Below are positions 20,401 to 27,806 of a stretch of DNA of 64,000 nucleotides, one piece after another; position 1 is the stretch's first letter, and each line of letters starts with the position of its first letter. Both the position numbers and the translations under genes were made by a program. Source of the stretch: Streptomyces seoulensis (lineage in GTDB: Bacteria; Actinomycetota; Actinomycetes; Streptomycetales; Streptomycetaceae); the NCBI RefSeq assembly GCF_022846655.1, contig NZ_AP025667.1, positions 6,361,001 to 6,425,000 on the forward strand, given 5' to 3'. The notes below the pieces were generated by a model, which worked only from the letters and a program-made list of their open reading frames with translations, had not been told where the DNA came from and did not search any database.

Positions 20401-21454
20401 CGTCTGGGCACTGGGCTGGCGCGAGAAGGAATTCGGCAGCGTTGACCAGTCCATTGCCGCGAACGCCGAGCGGCCTTACAGCGCCAAACGGAGGGTGGAG
20501 CGGTACGGCAAGAAGTACGGCTGGGTCGCCTACCACGAGATGGTTGGCCGGCTCGTGGATGTCGGCCGCGCACCGGCCCCCTTCGGGGACGCAGAACGCT
20601 TGATGCCCGACATCGACCCGACCTTCCCCGACAGGCCCCCGGTAGCGCCCATGTCCCTTCCGCTGTGGGCGCCTATGGAGCCCACCGACGACCAGACCTG
20701 GCTCCCCTCGGGGACAGTGGCTGTCTCAGACCATCTGTGGTCACCTGAGGAGATCCACGGAGTGTCCGGCGGCTGGCTTCTGGTCGAGGGATACCTGGAC
20801 CACCGCCGCGACGGGCGGACGGTGTTCGGGTTCTTTCGCACCCTTCTACTGAATCCGGAGGATGTGGAACCCGCTCGGCAGCTCGCCAGCGAGCGCCAGT
20901 ATCCGGGAAACCATTTCTTCCCTCCGCTGCCGATGGTCCGCGACGTACTGGCCGCTGAGATGCCTTGGAGCCCCCGATTCGAGCTGACGTTCGACGAAGA
21001 TGCCCAGGGTGCTTTCCCGCACCGGGCGCTGCGTGACGACTGGCAGGACGACGGCATCGGGTTCGGCCAGGTCGCCGTGGACTTCTCCCCCGATAGCACT
21101 TCGGAGATCGGGCTCGGCGGAGGCTACGACGTGCCGTCGTTCGAGTTCGCTGCCAAGTTCGGCCTGCGCCAACTGCCCGGCACAGTCGACCTCGTGGGCC
21201 TGGATGGCCAGCGCGCCTCCGCAGTCTTCCGCGCGGACAAGCCCTGGCGCGGCCACCTGCTCTTCCTGCGCCGTGATCTTGTCGAGGGCTTCGCCGGTGA
21301 TCGCCGAATCATGCAGGTGGCCTGGGGTGAGCGGGAGGTGGCCGCCGACTGGCACTCTGTTCCTTCCTGGATGCGCGCGGTGCACCGCAGCTACGCGCAT
21401 GTGTGGCGCCACATCCGAATGCCGGGGGTGGGTCAGCGCAATGCGGAAAACTAA
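17426..21454 (+). CDS. Nuclease-NACHT STAND NTPase, candidate anti-phage protein
   Basis: 1342 residues. N-terminal part (about 20-160) resembles a restriction-endonuclease (PD-(D/E)xK) fold: GVEFYLHV with an acidic residue, then WGWSCKWF, matching E...x-x-K spacing. A coiled segment (210-300) leads to a NACHT-like ATPase with Walker A AAAGQGKTHLA (about 336) and Walker B LIIDGLNEA (about 406). The rest is helical, without recognisable repeats, as in Avs-type sensors. I infer a phage-sensing effector that cuts DNA on activation. Start ATG 17426; GTG 17450 is possible. Third gene of the operon beside attL. Confidence 0.72.
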   Translation: MQALGAAVDLTDLERLPGAADQNFEALTRAIVSRRYGALGTMRERRNQPGVEFYLHVDHAGALGDPGRVWGWSCKWFILNSRNELSAGQRAQIEDSLSKAIEHVVGLTDFVLCLPERPAKGDEEWINGLGQQGISVKLWSTENYDDQLAGHDELRSTFFGELALTAEVLAQAHKRSVAPIEARWTPRLHTSHHVEHRIERALLRPASFEWLQQRTDDIAARIQALRAAIDVLENTFHQDTVEIADDLDRFVDDLREVLDAGTSLRPWEVRERLAKQRPPATSPRTLRRLVLKLRQRRLPEALLVTGLGAEIRDIIQWLHDTRADTEAPLLAVIAAAGQGKTHLAAQMTSPNDRSTAGVFIQGGNLRAGGTIDDLARKIPGLKVDYFEDLLEALNSAGNRAGCRIPLIIDGLNEAERPSEWRALLAALAPALGAYPHVAVIVTLREALADQALPKDTVHLELEWQRAEVNDILRVYFRHYLINPADAWLPMGEFHNPLFVRMYCEAANHDRRVPVGVEALPQSLIGVFELYRKGVVERLAQDPARIPVPADQIQRRLTALARHLWTHNVRRLPFDEARRILDADQPNWDESLLRRLVEEGVIFREEIKGSDDTECGFVFDRLAGYLIADSILVRIPPADVNEQLAEATLWQSLLGDQAHPLGEDILVGLISLLPRRFTRHHLWRAAPDEHRSLVLAQELTTESEFLDDETVDALATALVTAHPSKRKGRPAIGRLWEIRRSAAHRLNAVFLDRVLRQLPLPERDLRWTEWARGQAPGRLTTDLERAIDRWSGSSNRADSDDLDALAIAWLLTSTDTNLRDLATKALQRYGRPEPKRLFDLATRLLDIDDPYVIERVVAAAFGAISAHQMPDPDGPLEGALRDWLVRLRDRFLDGGTTPTSHEQLRGHIRAFYEFAGSLHPAAVPEGVDAFAPRFAAVAPAELMEDDDPNAEECARTFGMDFENYIIGAAINGRDNYDFTHSDYRRARAEVMARVWALGWREKEFGSVDQSIAANAERPYSAKRRVERYGKKYGWVAYHEMVGRLVDVGRAPAPFGDAERLMPDIDPTFPDRPPVAPMSLPLWAPMEPTDDQTWLPSGTVAVSDHLWSPEEIHGVSGGWLLVEGYLDHRRDGRTVFGFFRTLLLNPEDVEPARQLASERQYPGNHFFPPLPMVRDVLAAEMPWSPRFELTFDEDAQGAFPHRALRDDWQDDGIGFGQVAVDFSPDSTSEIGLGGGYDVPSFEFAAKFGLRQLPGTVDLVGLDGQRASAVFRADKPWRGHLLFLRRDLVEGFAGDRRIMQVAWGEREVAADWHSVPSWMRAVHRSYAHVWRHIRMPGVGQRNAEN

Positions 21455-21592
21455 CAGGTAGTACGCCACCGTGCGCCGTGCTGGCTCGGCGGCTGCTGCC
21501 GTCGACGCGCCAGTGAACGCCTCTGATGCGCGGGCGTCCCCGCGCTCGCGCTCGTCGGACAGATGTCGTAGGTTTCCGACGATAAAGGCGGT

Positions 21593-21615
21593 GCCCCGCG
21601 ACAGTGTGGCGGGGC
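21593..21615. terminator. Hairpin between the NACHT gene and int
   Basis: GCCCCGC / GCGGGGC with a 9-base spacer in the 172-base gap between the convergent genes. Confidence 0.5.
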
Positions 21616-21626
21616 GCCGTTTGGAG

Positions 21627-23144
21627 CTATCGGAGGACGGCTGCGCATGCGCGCAGAAGGTCGTTGAGCACGCGCACTGGCGAGGCAGGCGACATGGCCA
21701 GCCGAGCATCGAGTGCCGCCTCCCACTGTTGGGTCAAGCCGAGCATGAGGCGTCGGCGCATGCCGGGCGTGACATGGGCGTAACGCGCGGAGACCGAGCC
21801 GTCGATGTGGCCCATGCGTTCGTCCATGAGGACCTTCTCCGTGCCGAGGTCCTCCATCATCGTGCGGTGGGTGTGGCGCAGGCCGTGGGGTGTGAGGCCC
21901 TTGGCAATCGGGAGCCAGCAGGTGTCCGCCCGAGCAGCAGCGCCCCGACCTCGGGCCGGGACGCCGGGCCACGGTTCACCCAGAATCGGCACCGGGCGAG
22001 CCTCCTGCGGAGCCTTCTTGGGGTACCAGCCTGAGGCTGCCGGGGTGAACAGCCATGTGGCAAAGCCGTTTCGGCGCCAGTGAGCTGCGTGCTCCGAACT
22101 CGCGCCACCGCGTACGAACCCGAGCTCTGCGATGGTGAGTTCGACGCGTACGCGCGTGTCTTCGCGTACGCGGTCGGGGTGGTTGAGGACGTTCGAGACC
22201 GTGCCCGTGGAGACTTCGGCACGGCGGGCGACGTCGACGAGCTTGGCGCCCTGGTGGCCTCCTGTGCGCGCCGCGCCTTGGCCTCGGAAGAGGTACGTCC
22301 TTCCGTGGCAGGGGCAGGGCGTCGGCTTCGTACGGGCGATGTGGTTGAAGACCAGGGCGGACAGCCAGTCCGTCGAGTCGATGTAGCGGTAGCTGTCGTC
22401 CTTGGGCGGGCAGCGGACCAGCTCTCCGGTGTCCAGCTCGTAGAGCTGCCACTCGACGCGGAACGCGCCAGGCCGGATGAACTCCGTTTCCAGGCCGACG
22501 ATTTCGCCCCAGCGCATGCCGGTGTAGCCCTTGAGGACCGTGGCGACGAACTCGTCGTCGCGGCCGGAGAGCAGGGCCGCCCGCTCGGCAGTGAGCAGGA
22601 TGCCGAGCGCGTCGGTGACGACCTTCTCCGGGCCGCGGTCGCGAGAGCGACCGGCGCGCTTGCCTCGTCCGCGCCGCCGGGCGGCCGGGTTGGACGTGAG
22701 CAGGCCCTCGTCGATCGCGTCCTCGAAGATCAGGTGGAGCGTGGAGCGCCAGGTCTTGACGCTCGATGCCGCGTAGGCCGCGCGCTCCTTCTTCTCCCAC
22801 AGCTCGACGTCCGTGCGCAGGATGCTGGCGAGCGCCTTGTCCTCGAAGTCAGGGAGCAGGTGCTCCTCGATGTGGCGCTTGTAGTTCTGCATGGTCGAGG
22901 CAGCCAGGTCCTGGGAGGCGTACCAGCGGCTCGCGTACTCGCCGAAGGTTTCCTGGCCGAGGCCCGGATCGCGCCACTGGCCACGACGAACGGCCACCTC
23001 TTCGGCGTCTGCGGCCTGCTTGGCCTCGCGCTTGGTGGCGAACTTGACCACGGCGCCCGTGGAATCGGCGACGGTGCCGTACTTGCCGTCCTCGATCTTG
23101 TAACGGCCACGCCAGTAGCCACTGCGCTTCTCTGCGTACCCCAC
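21627..23144 (-). CDS. int: Tyrosine integrase with an embedded LacI-type HTH
   Basis: 505 residues from the GTG at 23144 (GGGAGGGAGATCT upstream); the longer frame upstream is not coding. Core-binding domain at about 65-160. Catalytic residues: Arg in TGMRWGE (~210), HGLRH (~421), and Tyr in ARYAHV (~453). Between the first Arg and HGLRH, at about 300-355, lies a complete LacI-family DNA-binding segment (VDVARRAEVSTGTVSNVLNH). The C-terminal tail ALDARLAM...VRVLNDLL also occurs in a remnant at 48.2 kb. Catalyses integration and excision at tRNA-Pro. Confidence 0.92.
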   Translation of the reverse strand: MGYAEKRSGYWRGRYKIEDGKYGTVADSTGAVVKFATKREAKQAADAEEVAVRRGQWRDPGLGQETFGEYASRWYASQDLAASTMQNYKRHIEEHLLPDFEDKALASILRTDVELWEKKERAAYAASSVKTWRSTLHLIFEDAIDEGLLTSNPAARRRGRGKRAGRSRDRGPEKVVTDALGILLTAERAALLSGRDDEFVATVLKGYTGMRWGEIVGLETEFIRPGAFRVEWQLYELDTGELVRCPPKDDSYRYIDSTDWLSALVFNHIARTKPTPCPCHGRTYLFRGQGAARTGGHQGAKLVDVARRAEVSTGTVSNVLNHPDRVREDTRVRVELTIAELGFVRGGASSEHAAHWRRNGFATWLFTPAASGWYPKKAPQEARPVPILGEPWPGVPARGRGAAARADTCWLPIAKGLTPHGLRHTHRTMMEDLGTEKVLMDERMGHIDGSVSARYAHVTPGMRRRLMLGLTQQWEAALDARLAMSPASPVRVLNDLLRACAAVLR

Positions 23145-23176
23145 AGATCTCCCTCCCTTCTGTCGTATGGGGTGCG

Positions 23177-23554
23177 TTAAGCAGCTGCTTCGTACTGGGA
23201 CTTGGTCATCCGTCGCGGTGGCCGGGCCTGGAGCCGGACGGTGGGTACAGCCACATCGGGCCGGTGCCGAGCGGGAGGCTTGCGCGTCGGCGCAGGAGCG
23301 CCGCCGGTGCGCTGCGCATTCACGGCCGGGCGCTCTTCGTGCATGCGGATGATCTCCGCGAGGTGCTCGTCCGAGAAGCGGTAAGCACGGCCGACGCGGG
23401 TGAACGGGATGAGCCGGCGGCGGGCACGGTCCTTGACCCACCAGGCGGAGCAGCCGAGGACGGCTGCGACTTCCTCGGGGACGTAGAGACGCGTCAGGCC
23501 GGCCTCGGCGGGCGAAGTCGGTGCCGAGGCAGGGGTTATCGCGGGTTGGCGCAA
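23177..23554 (-). CDS. xis: Excisionase-type helix-turn-helix protein
   Basis: 125 residues. A MerR/excisionase-like winged helix at about 22-70 (YVPEEVAAVLGCSAWWVKD, then PFTRVGRAYRF) with a basic Pro/Arg-rich tail. Stands directly before int on the same strand, 32 bases from the int start. Expected to bend DNA and direct the integrase to excision. Confidence 0.8.
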   Translation of the reverse strand: MRQPAITPASAPTSPAEAGLTRLYVPEEVAAVLGCSAWWVKDRARRRLIPFTRVGRAYRFSDEHLAEIIRMHEERPAVNAQRTGGAPAPTRKPPARHRPDVAVPTVRLQARPPRRMTKSQYEAAA

Positions 23555-23680
23555 GGGGTGGGTCCTCTTCTGGCGGACATGGGGCGCGGCAACGCCGACC
23601 CGCCGGTCGATCGCTAGGGATGTGGGTGAGCTGCCCGGCCTGGGGGTTTGCGGCTCCAGGCCGGGAGGGGGTGCCGGAGG

Positions 23681-24193
23681 CTATGCCTCGCCGGTGGAGT
23701 GACCGTCACGGCCACCGGGCGGAGGGCCATGCATCTTCAGCATGGTCTTGCTGGCCTCCTCCGCGATGGCGCTCTGGACCATGAGGTCGGCTTCCTCGCG
23801 GATATCGGGGTGCTCGGTCAAATAGGCGTCGAGCGCGTCGCGCGCCTCGGTGAAGGCCATGTTGGCTCTCTGGGTGGCGCGGAACGCGTCCACGACCTCG
23901 TCGATGAGTTCCATGGCGCGGGCCTTGGCAGCCAGCTGCGGTGGCCCGACGAGGTTGCGCAGGTCGATGCCGAAGACTTCGGCGAAGCCGATGGCGTCGT
24001 CGAGGTTGATGCGGCGCTTGCCGTTTTCGATCCGCCAGACTGCGGACGGGTTCATCTCAAAGCCAGCCTCGTTGAGCCGGTCCGACAGGGCGTTGGTGCT
24101 CCAGCCGCGCGCCTCACGCTCCACCCTGATGCGAGTGGCAACGTTCGCCTCGCCGCTGAGCAGGACCCCCTCGGGCGGTTCTTCCTCCGCCAC
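23681..24193 (-). CDS. XRE-family repressor of the element
   Basis: 170 residues from a GTG at 24193 preceded by GGAAGGGGG; an upstream TTG-type start would add 15. HTH at about residues 15-70 (RIRVEREARGWSTNALSDRL ... SAVWRIENGKRRI). A helical C-terminal part (ELIDEVVDAFRATQRANMAF) may dimerise. It is divergent from the DUF3631-mob operon, with a palindrome between them, so it probably represses transfer genes and itself. Confidence 0.8.
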   Translation of the reverse strand: MAEEEPPEGVLLSGEANVATRIRVEREARGWSTNALSDRLNEAGFEMNPSAVWRIENGKRRINLDDAIGFAEVFGIDLRNLVGPPQLAAKARAMELIDEVVDAFRATQRANMAFTEARDALDAYLTEHPDIREEADLMVQSAIAEEASKTMLKMHGPPPGGRDGHSTGEA

Positions 24194-24246
24194 CGGCACC
24201 CCCTTCCGTTCGTAGCGATGCACTGCGGTTTGCAGCACAGCCTAAA

Positions 24247-24263
24247 CAGTAGCATCGCTACTG
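24247..24263. promoter_or_regulatory. Operator-like palindrome upstream of the XRE gene
   Basis: CAGTAGC-ATC-GCTACTG, perfect 7-bp arms. A related half (GTAGCGATGCACTG) sits at about 24215 at the 5' end of the XRE message. Position between divergent genes suggests the binding site of the repressor. Confidence 0.55.
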
Positions 24264-24366
24264 CGAGACGCAAAGCACTTATGCGATCTGCAATTCGTGT
24301 GGCATAGTGATGGCATCCCACCTCACTGCCCTCAGGAGTCCGCACGCCCGCAAGTCACATGAAAGA

Positions 24367-24389
24367 AGCCCCCGGCGATGCCGGGGGCT
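24367..24389 (+). terminator. Hairpin in the leader of the DUF3631 gene
   Basis: Perfect 10-bp stem AGCCCCCGGC / GCCGGGGGCT with loop GAT. It precedes the gene by about 90 bases on the transcribed side, so it may be an attenuator or stop read-through from outside. A frame starting at 24359 would run through it. Confidence 0.6.
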
Positions 24390-24478
24390 CAAGCGCAAAC
24401 CTCTTAACCGCCATCCCTAGCGATCAACCTGCGGAGTCCGGGATTGCCGTCCCATATGGCCCGCAAGCAGAGGAGCTG

Positions 24479-25765
24479 ATGCTCAGTATGACCGATGCCC
24501 AGCCGAATACGCCATCCCTTCCCGACGGCTCCGGTACGCCGTGGCCCCCAGTCGCCGTCCCTGGCCAGCCGTCCGGCGCTGGCGCGCCTCTAACAGAAGA
24601 GGACCCCGACGACACCGCCTTGCCTACGCCGCTGTCTCAGGGGGCGCAGATCCTGGACGACCTTCGGGCACAGCTGAAGCGGTACGTGGCGATGCCGAGC
24701 GAGGAGGCCGTCACAGCGGTGGCCTTGTGGGTCGCGGCGACGCATCTGCAGCGTGCGTGGCAGCACGCGCCGCGCCTGGCGATCGTCGCGCCGGAGAAGC
24801 GGTGCGGTAAGTCCCGCCTGCTGGACGTAGTGACCGAGACAGTGCACAACCGGCTGATCACGGTCAACGCCAGCGCGGCGGCGATCTTCCGGTCGATCGA
24901 CGGGGAGGACCCGCCGACACTGCTGGTCGACGAGGCCGACACCATGTTCAGCTCCACCAAGGCCGCAGAGAAGAACGAGGAGGTCCGCGGACTCATCAAC
25001 GCCGGACACCAGCGTGGCCGGCCGACGCTGCGAGTGTCCGGGCCGGAGCACCAGGTGCAGGAGTTCCCCACCTTCGCCATGGCAGCACTGGCTGGGATCG
25101 GCGACCTGCCGGACACGATCATGGACCGTGCGGTGGTCATCCGAATGCGCCGCCGAGCAGCGGGCGAGAAGGTGGCGTCCTTCCGCACTGGCCGGGACAC
25201 ACCCGCCCTGAACGCGATCCGCGATCGCCTCCGCGCGTGGCTCCAGCCCCTCTATGAGCTGGCCATGGAGATGGAGCCACCGATGCCGGTCGAGGACCGC
25301 GCGGCGGACACCTGGGAGCCGCTGATCATCGTCGCCGATCTCGCCGGTGGCGACTGGCCCGCGCTCGCTCGTACCGCTTGCCGCACCATGACCGACTACG
25401 AGGCCGGCCAGGACGAGGAGGGCGGCCTGCGCACCCGCCTCCTGACCGGCATCCGCCGCGCCTTCGCCGCCGTCGGCGACCCTGCCGTGCTGAGCACGAA
25501 GCACCTGCTGGAATCCCTGAACGCAGACAGGGAAGCACCGTGGGCGGAGTACGGCGCAAACGGCCTGACCCCGCGCGGCCTGCAACTGCTGCTCAAGCCG
25601 TACGGCATCGGCTCGGCCAACCGCCGCTTTCCCGACGGCACTCAGGCCAAGGGCTTCGCGCGCAACCAATTCCTCGACACCTGGGCGCGCTACTGCCCCG
25701 AGCCGAAGGCGACAGACGCGCCCGCCTCTTCAGCCGACGGACCGGCGCCCGGCACCGCAGCCTGA
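24479..25765 (+). CDS. DUF3631 P-loop NTPase
   Basis: 428 residues from the ATG at 24479, just after GAGGAG; ATG 24488 also fits. P-loop-like APEKRCGKSRLLD (about residue 105) and Walker B TLLVDEADTMF (about 150), then a Sensor-like GDLPDTIMDRAVVIRMRRR. The C-terminal part holds the DUF3631-type segment ending YGIGSANRRFPDGTQAKGF. Such proteins are frequent in actinobacterial plasmids and integrated elements and may serve replication. First gene of the mobilization operon. Confidence 0.78.
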   Translation: MLSMTDAQPNTPSLPDGSGTPWPPVAVPGQPSGAGAPLTEEDPDDTALPTPLSQGAQILDDLRAQLKRYVAMPSEEAVTAVALWVAATHLQRAWQHAPRLAIVAPEKRCGKSRLLDVVTETVHNRLITVNASAAAIFRSIDGEDPPTLLVDEADTMFSSTKAAEKNEEVRGLINAGHQRGRPTLRVSGPEHQVQEFPTFAMAALAGIGDLPDTIMDRAVVIRMRRRAAGEKVASFRTGRDTPALNAIRDRLRAWLQPLYELAMEMEPPMPVEDRAADTWEPLIIVADLAGGDWPALARTACRTMTDYEAGQDEEGGLRTRLLTGIRRAFAAVGDPAVLSTKHLLESLNADREAPWAEYGANGLTPRGLQLLLKPYGIGSANRRFPDGTQAKGFARNQFLDTWARYCPEPKATDAPASSADGPAPGTAA

Positions 25766-25783
25766 CTCGACTCCACTCGCATC

Positions 25784-25898
25784 ACTCGTCCCCGCGCAGG
25801 TCAGTGCGGGGACGAGTGAAGTACCCGCAACGAGTCGTCTCGACATCGCCACGCCACTCGTACCTGTGCTGACCAGGCACGCGACGAGTGGTACGAGT
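25784..25898. repeat. Iteron-like array of ACGAGT/ACTCGT
   Basis: Six exact copies of the hexamer in both orientations: 25784, 25812, 25830, 25856, 25884 and 25893. The first two form a perfect 12-bp inverted repeat (ACTCGTCCCCGC at 25784-25795 and its complement at 25806-25817). ACTCGTACC (25856) and GGTACGAGT (25890) pair as well. May be a replication origin, a transfer origin or an operator. Confidence 0.65.
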
Positions 25899-27048
25899 CC
25901 CCGCACCTCACGGCGGCCACGCCCTGCCCGCCTCTGCGCCGAGACCGCCACCCCAAGCCCACCTGGAGCACCCCCGCTTGCTTGCACGCATCACCGCCCT
26001 GCTCAGCCGAACTGATTCGCATCAGCATCGCCCCGCTGCCGATCCTGGAAGTGGCCGCCGGGCGGGCGCACGCGCCACCCTCGTTCTCGGCCTGATTGCC
26101 GTCGTCCTCATGGCCTTCCGGGTCTCGTGGAACGCGCTGTCCGACGTAGCCCGCGCCATCGGCGCCGATCCCACCGCCGCCCTGCTCTACCCGATCGTGG
26201 TCGACGGGCTCATGGCCCTCGCACTCATCGCCACGCTTGTGCTGACCGGCTCCGACCGGGAGTTCGCGCTACGGGTACTGGCGACCTACACGATCGCCAG
26301 CCTCCTGCTGAACTACGTCCACGGGCTCATACCGACCCTGCGCACCGAGTCGACCCGGCTGGGTCGACTCACCAGCTGGGAGCCTGCGAACTGGGCCCTC
26401 GTACTGCTGGCCACGTCACTCCCAGTCGGGTCGATCTACTTCGGCTCGGACCTCGTGGCAAAGGTGCTGCACCACAAGCACGAGGCGGCCGACTCGGCCC
26501 AGTCGGTCAGCCGGCAACGAGAAGAATCCGCTGGCCAGCGCGCCAGGGAGCAGGCCGCACCGTCGGTGACCGACCGAGCCGAATCGGTTCCCGAGGAGCC
26601 GTCCGAGTCGATTTCCACGAAGGTCGACGAGGCACACATGACGGGATCGACCGGAGCCGACGAGTCGGCCCTCACTGCCCGACCGCCCCGGTCGACCACC
26701 ATGGCGAAGTCGACCAAAGCCGCCCCGCACGAGACGACCGGTCCGCGTCTCACCAACGCCGAGTCGACCACCGACCGCCACCGCACCGACGCCGAAGTGC
26801 TCGCTGAAGGCCGCCGCCTGACCGCCGACTGGAGCGACGACCTGTTGACCGCCAAGCGACTGCGCAGCGAACTGCGGATCGCCCAGACGCGCGCCCGCAC
26901 CGTGCGCGACCAACTGAGGGCCGAGCGCGCCAGTCGGCCCGAGCCGGGCACGGACGACGGGTTCAAGGGCAAGCCTCTCGACATCCACGACGACGCCACC
27001 ATTCAGCAGCAGAGGGAACCCGCTGCAGTCCTCTCCAGCACCGCCTGA
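25888..27048 (+). CDS. DUF2637 membrane protein (SpdB-like)
   Basis: Up to 386 residues from the GTG at 25888, which lies inside the iteron array and has no ribosome site, so the true start may be later. Four hydrophobic segments (about 62-82, 100-122, 130-150, 165-185: LVLGLIAVVLMAFRVSW and PIVVDGLMALALIATLV) give the DUF2637 signature. The cytoplasmic tail is long, charged and Ser/Thr-rich. Related proteins assist intermycelial spread of plasmids; role inferred. Confidence 0.75.
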   Translation: MVRVPAPHGGHALPASAPRPPPQAHLEHPRLLARITALLSRTDSHQHRPAADPGSGRRAGARATLVLGLIAVVLMAFRVSWNALSDVARAIGADPTAALLYPIVVDGLMALALIATLVLTGSDREFALRVLATYTIASLLLNYVHGLIPTLRTESTRLGRLTSWEPANWALVLLATSLPVGSIYFGSDLVAKVLHHKHEAADSAQSVSRQREESAGQRAREQAAPSVTDRAESVPEEPSESISTKVDEAHMTGSTGADESALTARPPRSTTMAKSTKAAPHETTGPRLTNAESTTDRHRTDAEVLAEGRRLTADWSDDLLTAKRLRSELRIAQTRARTVRDQLRAERASRPEPGTDDGFKGKPLDIHDDATIQQQREPAAVLSSTA

Positions 27049-27101
27049 CCCAACACTCGCACCGGTCGCCGCCTCCGTGCCGACCAGCACGAGGGGGCAC
27101 C

Positions 27102-27806
27102 GTGTCCGCACACAGCGAACACTCGCCCAAGGACCCGACGGAGAACCAGCCCATGCACGACCTGCAACACGAACTCACCACCCCCCAGAAGGAGATGACC
27201 ACCGGCCTGAACAGCGGAGCAAGGTATCCCGCTGGACCGTCCAAGGGCCGGTCCTACGGGGAAGCCTCCGCCCTAGGGGTGGCGGAGGCAGGCGGGCACC
27301 AGGGGGTGCCCGAGGAGGAACAGACCGCCATCGCCGAGACCGTCGCTGCTGTGCCGTTTCCGCGTGCCGCCGAAGAAGCCGCCCTGCACCGCGTCGCCCG
27401 CCGTCGCAAGCCTGACCCGAACGGCCAGCGCAAGAACCGTGTCGATGCCCGCTATAGCGCCGAGGAGAAGGCCGCCATCCTCGCCAAGGCCAGGTCGCTG
27501 AACATCAGCGGCGCCCACTACGTCGCCGTCGTCACCCTCGCTCACGTCCACGGAGACCTCACGGTGCCCGGCCAGCGCACCCAACTCGACGACTACATAG
27601 ACGAGATCAACGCCCTGCGCCGCGAGGCAGGCCAGGCCGGCAACAACATCAACCAGATCGCCAAGAAGCTCAACAGCGGCGGCCATCCACAACCCGTGGA
27701 CACCGCCCTGCTCACTCAGGCCACACAGACCTGGACCGCCATCGGCACTGCCGTCGAGCAGATCGCGCAGGCTGCCAACCAGGCTGTGCGCCACAAGGCG
27801 GCCTGA
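27102..27806 (+). CDS. MobC-type mobilization protein
   Basis: 234 residues as a frame from 27102. The conserved part is the C-terminal half: basic RRKPDPNGQRKNRVDARYSAEE, then the MobC signature LRREAGQAGNNINQIAKKLN. MobC accessory proteins open the transfer origin for the relaxase. The first ~80 residues span two DNA hairpins (27264-27311) and have poor coding character, so the real start may be downstream. Stop overlaps the relaxase start (TGATG). Confidence 0.8.
   Translation: MSAHSEHSPKDPTENQPMHDLQHELTTPQKEMTTGLNSGARYPAGPSKGRSYGEASALGVAEAGGHQGVPEEEQTAIAETVAAVPFPRAAEEAALHRVARRRKPDPNGQRKNRVDARYSAEEKAAILAKARSLNISGAHYVAVVTLAHVHGDLTVPGQRTQLDDYIDEINALRREAGQAGNNINQIAKKLNSGGHPQPVDTALLTQATQTWTAIGTAVEQIAQAANQAVRHKAA
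27264..27311. other. Two tandem hairpins, candidate oriT
   Basis: GCCTCCGCC / GGCGGAGGC (27264-27289) followed after four bases by GGGCACC / GGTGCCC (27294-27311). Transfer origins of mobilizable elements typically carry such inverted repeats directly upstream of mobC-relaxase genes. A regulatory role is the alternative. Confidence 0.45.

Noticed and set aside
23144..23441. N-terminal 99 codons of the integrase frame
   Set aside because: Low-complexity Pro/Arg/Ala text that overlaps xis; the GTG at 23144 has a strong ribosome site.
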